Assembly: GCA_034180455.1 (NCBI GenBank)
Contig: JAXFOG010000023.1
Location: 1 to 45,429, forward strand
From: JAAZPT01 sp034180455
GTDB lineage: Bacteria; Bacillota; Clostridia; Christensenellales; Aristaeellaceae
DNA length: 45,429 bases
Reading direction: 5' to 3'
A program made the position numbers and the translations under genes. Positions within the stretch are counted from its first letter, which is position 1, and each line of letters begins with the position of its first letter. The notes beneath the pieces were generated by a model, which was given only the letters and a program-made list of their open reading frames with translations, made no database searches and was not told where the DNA came from. Below are positions 40,220 through 45,429 of the stretch, in pieces.

Positions 40220-41144
40220 TGAAACTCTCCCAAAATACTGTGATATAAGTATAGCATAAGAAAAATATCATAGCAATTAAAACGAGCTTTAAATGAGCCA
40301 TAAAGACAAGAAAATTAGGGGGATAGAGGGACAAAAATAAAAATTTATTTTTTTATATAAAAAATAATTTGCTAAAGTGTGGAAAATATTTTGTGAGGGA
40401 AGATTAAGAGTATTTATGAATTAGGTATAGGGGTAATATGTAGAAAGGTAAAAAAATATTTTAATATACTCAATGATTGGAAAAAATAAGGAGTTAAAGG
40501 GCGATAGTCGCATAAAAAAGATAAGTATAAAACTTGTAAAAAGCATATATAAAAAACTTAGAAATTATTGATAAATAAGGAATTACAAGGATATCCCCTT
40601 TATTTTAGGGAAAAAATGATGTATAATTGAATAGATAAAATTGCGTATTGAAAAAAGGTTTTCGCATAGTCTTAATTATTTATGGCAGACAATTTAAAGA
40701 CGATTTTCCACAAAAAGAATAGTGGAAAGAATGTTGATTGATGTGGATATCTAATTCAAATGCAATAAATCAAAGGGCAAAAATCAGGGCATAAGTTTTT
40801 ACACAAGCTGTGGATATAGCAAAAAATTTCTAAATTATGGCACTATGCTTTAGCAAAAGCTATTATACAAATTGCTGCATAGCTTGAAGAGAAAACTACG
40901 ATATAAGGAATTGCTTGATTTTTGATTTTTAGCAGAAAACAATTAAGCAGTTGCAAAAGCTATTGTAAAGACAAAATTGTAAGTTATGAACACAGTATCC
41001 ACTATTATTTCACAGCTTTTAAACAGGCTTATACACACGACTAAAGCAAGGCAGTAGGCTGTATTGAGTGGGTTTTCAACAGGAAAATGGCTATACTACT
41101 ACTAATACTATATATATAATACTACTACAACATAGGAGTCTAAT
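40220..41144. other. Probable chromosomal replication origin (oriC)
   Basis: This 925-base, very AT-rich, gene-free region lies between a minus-strand operon and plus-strand dnaN. DnaA-box-like sequences are TTTTCCACA at 40378-40386 (minus) and 40704-40712 (plus), ATATCCACA at 40742-40750 and 40809-40817 (both minus), TTTTACACA at 40797-40805 and TTATACACA at 41029-41037 (both plus). Several deviate by one base from TTATNCACA. Gene orientation flips here: minus to the left, plus to the right, as expected at an origin. dnaA itself is not adjacent. Confidence 0.75.
41091..41135 (+). other. DNA-unwinding element with DnaA-trio-like repeats
   Basis: CTATACTACTACTAATACTA followed by a TATATATAAT run and ACTACTACAAC. 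Repeated CTA/ACT triplets correspond to the 3'-GAT DnaA-trios that guide DnaA onto single strands in Firmicutes, next to an AT-rich melting tract. It lies 54 bases after the TTATACACA box and just before dnaN, as in Bacillus. Confidence 0.7.
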
Positions 41145-42254
41145 ATGAAATTTAATTGTGAAAAGTCAGATCTGTATACCGGACTAAATGATGTATCAAG
41201 AGCGCTCTCTTCTCGCGCAAGCTATCAGCTATTAGAATGCGTGGTAATTAAAACTCTTGAAAACGAGGTAGAGCTTACTTGCTCTGATGGAAATTTTTAC
41301 ATAAGGACTACTGTGGAAGCCGAGATAGAGCAAGAGGGTAGCTTGGCAGTAGATACAAGGCTATTTAAAAACATAGTGCAGCACTTCCCAGAGGGTAGGC
41401 TAAACATAGCTTCAGACGAAAAAATGCTGATTACAATATCTGGAAGTGGCAGCAGAAGCACTATTGCAGGGCAGAGCGATATAGATTATCCAGCAATGAG
41501 AACTCTATTTAACGCACCAAAGATACACGTGCCACAAAATGTACTTAAAACCATGATAAATAGAGTGGTATTTGCTATTGCAACTGGCGAAGTGAGAGAG
41601 ATACTAAATGGTGGATTTTTGGAAATATTTAAAGATGAGATGAGATTGGTAGGACTTGATGGATACAGACTATCAATTCAAGAGTATGACGATCACTTTG
41701 TTTTGCCAGATGGAAAGGAATTTTTAAGTTGCATAGTGCCAGGTAAGACCTTACAAGAGATATCTGGAATGCTAAGTGATAAGAATGAGCATATAACCAT
41801 ACATATAGATAGCAGTAATATTATGTTTGTGATAGACAAAAACATAGTGGTAAGTCAGCTATATGGTGGAAACTATGTAAAATACAGAAATCTAGTGCCA
41901 GAAAAGTGGGAAACTAGAGCAGTGGTAAAAAGAGATGAGCTACTGGGCGCAACAGAGAGAGCTGGGCTTATCGCAAAGACTGAGAATACAAATATAATCA
42001 AGCTTGAATTTAAAAAGAATAAGCTATATGTTACTTCAAAGAGCGACCTTGGTGAAGTTTTTGAAGAGATAGATATAGAGCTAGATGGCGTAGAAATGGA
42101 GATAGCCTTCAACGGAAAGTATTTGCTAGATATACTAAAGAACCTTGAAGACGGATACTGCGAGCTACTTATGAAGGGCATGCTCACTCCATGCATAATT
42201 AAAAATCGCGATAAAAACATGAGCACATATATGCTTATGAGCGTAAGGTATTAA
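41145..42254 (+). CDS. dnaN: DNA polymerase III sliding clamp (beta subunit)
   Basis: The 369-residue clamp loads onto DNA and tethers the replicative polymerase. The start MKFNCEKSDLYTGLNDVSRA, the middle VAIGKTLQEI-like region (CIVPGKTLQEISGML) and the end GMLTPCIIKNRDKNMSTYML match the three-domain DnaN. ATG 41145 follows TAGGAG. Its stop overlaps the recF start (TAATG), the usual dnaN-recF coupling. Confidence 0.97.
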   Translation: MKFNCEKSDLYTGLNDVSRALSSRASYQLLECVVIKTLENEVELTCSDGNFYIRTTVEAEIEQEGSLAVDTRLFKNIVQHFPEGRLNIASDEKMLITISGSGSRSTIAGQSDIDYPAMRTLFNAPKIHVPQNVLKTMINRVVFAIATGEVREILNGGFLEIFKDEMRLVGLDGYRLSIQEYDDHFVLPDGKEFLSCIVPGKTLQEISGMLSDKNEHITIHIDSSNIMFVIDKNIVVSQLYGGNYVKYRNLVPEKWETRAVVKRDELLGATERAGLIAKTENTNIIKLEFKKNKLYVTSKSDLGEVFEEIDIELDGVEMEIAFNGKYLLDILKNLEDGYCELLMKGMLTPCIIKNRDKNMSTYMLMSVRY

Positions 42255-43363
42255 TGCTTTTAAAATACATGAGGGTGTATAACTTTAGAAACTACGATAG
42301 TTTTGAGCTATACCCCAACCCAAATATTACAGTTATATATGGCAAAAATGGCAGCGGAAAGACTAATCTTCTGGAGGCTGTTCATTTTTGTTGCTTTGCA
42401 AGGAGTCAACGAACTAGGCAAGATAAGGATCTTATTCGCATAGGAGAGGCTCAGTGTGCTGCCGGAGTAAATACTACTAGAAAAGACGGAAATCACAGTG
42501 TAGAGATACACATAGAAAACGTGTCTGGCAGAACTATAAAAACACCCTTTGTGTATGGCAAAAGAGTGGAAAAAATAAGCGAAATATTTGGACACTGCTC
42601 TTGCGTACTTTTTGCGCCGGAGGATATGAGCCTTATTAAGGGAGGGCCACAGGAGCGCAGACGCTTTGCAGACATGCAAATAAGCCAACTGAATGGTGGA
42701 TATTTAAGAAATTTAAGCATGTATTTAAACGCTGTAAAAAATCGTAATGCACTATTAAGGATAGAAAAGCTGCGTGGAAAAATTAAAAATGAGAGGCATC
42801 TTGATACTTGGGAAGGCATTATGAGCGAGTATGGCAAAAAGGTTACTTCTGAAAGAGATGCTATATTAAAGGACCTAAATGAAGAGGCGAGCAAGATATA
42901 TAGCGACATAAGCGTGAATCTTGGCGAAAAGCTGGAAATAAAGTACATAAGCAATATAGGCAAGATAGCAAACTATGAAGAAGCACTTAAAGAGTGCAGA
43001 GAAACCGACATGAATCGCGGTGGCACTTCATACGGGCCACACAAGGATGATGTGAATTTTTTTCTAAATGGCAACGATATGCGAGATTATGCAAGTCAAG
43101 GGCAGATAAGAACAGCAGTTTTGGCAGTAAAGCTTGCCATGATAAGCATTATTGATAGATACATGAACGAAAAGCCAATACTATTATTGGACGATGTATT
43201 TTCAGAGCTTGACGCAAGGCGCAGAGCAGCGCTTATGGAATACATAGCCGGCATACAAAGCTTTATAAGCTGCGCCAACAAAGACGACTTGCAGATGGCA
43301 AAGGCCGACAGCTTTCTGCATGTGGAAAATGTGGAGGGCATTGCCAGAGTGAGAGAGGGGTAA
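42254..43363 (+). CDS. recF: RecF recombination mediator
   Basis: The 369-residue SMC-like ATPase loads RecA at gaps and stalled forks. It has Walker A VIYGKNGSGKTNLLEAVHF near residues 30-48, the ABC signature region ASQGQIRTAVLAVKLAMI and Walker B PILLLDDVFSELDARRR. One-base overlap with dnaN. gyrB, which often follows, is absent; an LRR gene comes next after a terminator. Confidence 0.97.
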   Translation: MLLKYMRVYNFRNYDSFELYPNPNITVIYGKNGSGKTNLLEAVHFCCFARSQRTRQDKDLIRIGEAQCAAGVNTTRKDGNHSVEIHIENVSGRTIKTPFVYGKRVEKISEIFGHCSCVLFAPEDMSLIKGGPQERRRFADMQISQLNGGYLRNLSMYLNAVKNRNALLRIEKLRGKIKNERHLDTWEGIMSEYGKKVTSERDAILKDLNEEASKIYSDISVNLGEKLEIKYISNIGKIANYEEALKECRETDMNRGGTSYGPHKDDVNFFLNGNDMRDYASQGQIRTAVLAVKLAMISIIDRYMNEKPILLLDDVFSELDARRRAALMEYIAGIQSFISCANKDDLQMAKADSFLHVENVEGIARVREG

Positions 43364-43391
43364 AAAGCGATTATGTTTAGTCGCTTTTTTA
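43362..43391 (+). terminator. Terminator of dnaN-recF
   Basis: The stem AAAAAGCGA/TCGCTTTTT is followed by further T. It starts inside the recF stop codon. Confidence 0.8.
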
Positions 43392-43465
43392 TAAATAAGT
43401 AATGATTTAATTTAAGAAATATATTATAATAAATACAATAAATAAATAATTTTGGAGGAGATCCA

Positions 43466-44638
43466 ATGAAAGCAAAGAAGTTTTGTATTATTGCTTTAGT
43501 TTTGGTTATTGTGTTGCTTATTGCGCCAATAAGCGAGAGTAGGGCGGAAGGAAAACCTGAAGTAAAGATATCGGGAGATTATGAATATTATATTTTAGAT
43601 GATGGCACGGCTTGCATAAAGAGATACTATGGAATAGATGAAGAAGTAATAGTACCTGAAAAATTAGATGGAATAAGAGTTACAGGTATAGGGGATTATG
43701 CTTTTTGGGGGGAAACTAATCTTAAAGAAATAACAATTAATGAAAATATTGAAAATATAGGTAAAAATCCATTTGATACATGCGTAAATTTAACAGATAT
43801 AAATATATCTGTTAATCACCCCACATTAGAATTTATAGATAATGCACTTATTTATAAGCCTGAAAAAAGGTTAGTAAGTTATCTTAGATCAAGTAAAGAA
43901 AGCAAATATGAAATTCCAGAAGGAATTAAGATAATAGGAGAAAATGCTTTTTGGGGCTGTGATAATCTAAAAGAAATAAATATACCTGATAGTGTTGAAA
44001 ACATAAGAAATTATGCTATTTCAGGCTGTGAAAATCTGAAAGAAATAACAATACCAGATGGGGTGAAATTTATAGGTGATGGAGCTTTTTATGACTGTAC
44101 AAGTTTAACAAAAATAACAATACCTGATAGTGTGGAAAATATAGGTATAAATCTATTTGAAGAATGTAATAAATTGTTAAATATAGAGATATCAGCTAAT
44201 AATTCTACATTAGAATTTGTAGATAATGCACTTATTTATAAGCCTGAAAAAAAGCTAGTGATATATCTTAGTACAAGTAAAGAAAGCAAGTATGAAATTC
44301 CAGAAGAAATTGAAATAATAGGTGATATTGCTTTTTATGGATGCAAAAATCTCAAAGAAATAAAGATACCAGATGGAGTGAAATTATTAGGTGATAAAGC
44401 TTTTGAAGGTTGCACAAATCTTGACGAAATAAAAATACCAGATAATGTGCAATCAATAGGTTTTAATGCATTCTTTAGATGTATTAATCTTAAAAAAATA
44501 AATATACCAGCAAGTGTTAAATATATTGGAGAAGAAGCTTTTAAATATTGTAATATTCTTATTGCCACAGTAGCAAAAGATTCTTACGCAGAGAAATATT
44601 GCGTAGAGAATAATATAAAGTACATGTATGAAGATTAA
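43466..44638 (+). CDS. Exported BspA-type leucine-rich-repeat protein 1
   Basis: The 390-residue protein has a signal peptide (MKAKKFCIIALVLVIVLLIA, cleavage near residue 27) and at least ten LRR_5-type repeats of ~23 residues, each like CxNLKEIxIPDSVExIGxxAF. Two larger blocks (residues ~100-145 and ~240-285, each containing LEFVDNALIYKPEKKLV) are internal duplications. Such proteins act at the surface in adhesion or host contact. There is no obvious wall anchor, so it may be secreted. The promoter region is repeated before the next gene. Confidence 0.85.
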   Translation: MKAKKFCIIALVLVIVLLIAPISESRAEGKPEVKISGDYEYYILDDGTACIKRYYGIDEEVIVPEKLDGIRVTGIGDYAFWGETNLKEITINENIENIGKNPFDTCVNLTDINISVNHPTLEFIDNALIYKPEKRLVSYLRSSKESKYEIPEGIKIIGENAFWGCDNLKEINIPDSVENIRNYAISGCENLKEITIPDGVKFIGDGAFYDCTSLTKITIPDSVENIGINLFEECNKLLNIEISANNSTLEFVDNALIYKPEKKLVIYLSTSKESKYEIPEEIEIIGDIAFYGCKNLKEIKIPDGVKLLGDKAFEGCTNLDEIKIPDNVQSIGFNAFFRCINLKKINIPASVKYIGEEAFKYCNILIATVAKDSYAEKYCVENNIKYMYED

Positions 44639-44666
44639 TTGAAAAATTAAGTTAATAAAATAAAGA

Positions 44667-44697
44667 AAAAAGAGCCGAGAGACCGGCTCTTTTATAA
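44667..44697 (+). terminator. Terminator between the two LRR genes
   Basis: The stem AAAAGAGCCG/CGGCTCTTTT with a seven-base loop is followed by ATAAAAT. It lies 30 bases past the stop of LRR gene 1. Confidence 0.8.
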
Positions 44698-44765
44698 AAT
44701 GTAAATAAAATGATTTAATTTTAAAGATATATTATAATAAAATAAATAATTTTGTAGGAGATCCA

Positions 44766-45429
44766 ATGAAGGCAAAGAAGTTTTGTATTATTGCTTTAGT
44801 TTTGGCTATTGTGCTGCTGATTATGCCAATAAGTGAGAGTAGGGCAGAAGAAGAACCTGATGTAAAGAAATATGGAAATTATGAATATATTGTTTTAGAT
44901 GATGGTACGGCTTGCATAAAGAGCTACTATGGAATAGATGAAAAAGTAATAATACCTGGGGAATTAGATGGAATAATTGTTACGAGTATAGGTGATAGTG
45001 CATTTTCATTTTGTAAAAAACTTACAGAAGTAACAATACCTGATAGTGTAGAAAATATAGGTGATAATGCTTTTTATTTCTGCATAAGTTTAACAGAAAT
45101 AAAAATACCCGATGGTGTGCAATCAATAGGAAATGGTGCATTTTATTGCTGCAAAAATCTAACAGAAATAAAAATACCTAATAGCGTAGAAAATATAGGT
45201 GAAAATCCATTTTCTGAATGTGAAAATTTATTAAACATAAATATATCTGCTAATCATCCTACATTATTTTTCATAGATAATGTACTTATCTATAAGCCTG
45301 AAAAGAAGATAGTGAGCTATCTTATCACAAGTAAAGAAAGCAAATATCAAATTCCAGAAGGAATTGAGACAATAGGCGATTACGCTTTTGCATGGAGTAC
45401 CAATCTTACAGAAGTAAAAATACCAGACA
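44766..45429 (+). CDS. Exported BspA-type leucine-rich-repeat protein 2, cut by window edge
   Basis: A tandem paralogue of the upstream gene, open to the last base (221 codons seen). The signal peptide (MKAKKFCIIALVLAIVLLIM) and the following PISESRAE differ by a few residues. Repeats of the type CKNLTEIKIPNSVENIGENP follow. The ~50 bases before both start codons, including GGAGATCCA, are nearly identical, so the duplication included the promoter. The C-terminus is not visible. Confidence 0.85.
   Translation, partial: MKAKKFCIIALVLAIVLLIMPISESRAEEEPDVKKYGNYEYIVLDDGTACIKSYYGIDEKVIIPGELDGIIVTSIGDSAFSFCKKLTEVTIPDSVENIGDNAFYFCISLTEIKIPDGVQSIGNGAFYCCKNLTEIKIPNSVENIGENPFSECENLLNINISANHPTLFFIDNVLIYKPEKKIVSYLITSKESKYQIPEGIETIGDYAFAWSTNLTEVKIPD

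Noticed and set aside
42493..42963. 156-codon minus-strand ORF
   Set aside because: It lies opposite recF, whose motifs are unambiguous. Serine- and leucine-rich shadow.
1..45429. tRNA, rRNA or prophage modules
   Set aside because: No tRNA cloverleaf, rRNA-like stretch, integrase, capsid or tail genes were recognised by reading. A covariance-model scan was not possible.

Overview
The window reads as chromosomal DNA of a low-GC, anaerobic Gram-positive bacterium, most likely a Clostridia-class Firmicute. The reasons are AT-rich DNA, strong GGAGG ribosome sites, frequent TTG starts, an ECF-type folate transporter under a tetrahydrofolate (THF) riboswitch, a complete [FeFe]-hydrogenase maturation operon, and a Gram-positive style dnaN-recF origin locus. 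The species cannot be named from the sequence.

Layout. 0-0.97 kb: partial folate ECF S component with its riboswitch. 1.0-3.6 kb: a decaying polymorphic-toxin region with two JAB-like toxin tails, each joined to a paralogous small putative immunity gene, plus several broken genes. 3.6-9.5 kb: TRIC-type channel, MFS exporter, LCM-type methyltransferase, exported protein and CDF cation exporter. 9.6-13.8 kb: seven palindromes that match ParB-binding parS sites, four of them at a regular ~218-bp spacing in a tandem repeat, interleaved with an exported nucleoside-phosphorylase-like protein, a GTPase, a zinc-ribbon membrane protein and MsrAB. 15-20 kb: accessory region with a YczE-like protein, a metallo-beta-lactamase-fold (MBL) gene apparently inserted into a duplicated YczE tail, orphan small proteins, an HsdR C-terminal remnant and a GC-rich foreign patch. 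20-28 kb: cation/proton antiporter, a TetR operon with two membrane proteins and, divergently, AraC regulator - SDR reductase - a 1085-residue acyl-AMP ligase/ACP/alpha-oxoamine synthase fusion. The last set resembles the core of sphingoid-base-like lipid or amino-ketone synthesis. 28.5-31.5 kb: YtrA-type ABC operon and SdpR/SdpI pair. 32-36 kb: hydF, hydG, hydE and a TM1266-like regulator behind a leader that can form a terminator or an antiterminator. 36.2-40.2 kb: two phosphodiester-glycosidase-like lipoproteins, an Lgt-like membrane protein and a TPR/C-type-lectin protein. 40.3-41.1 kb: probable oriC (DnaA boxes plus a DnaA-trio-like unwinding element). 41.1-43.4 kb: dnaN-recF. 43.5 kb to the end: two tandem BspA-type leucine-rich-repeat proteins.

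Nearly all genes from 28.5 to 40.2 kb are on the minus strand and all from 41.1 kb are on the plus strand. That is the expected co-orientation with forks leaving an origin at ~41 kb. The parS cluster ~27-31 kb away fits an origin-proximal centromere. dnaA is not next to dnaN here. A recurring oddity is that three unrelated genes (TRIC, YczE-like, ABC permease) each have a truncated copy of their own 3' end directly downstream.
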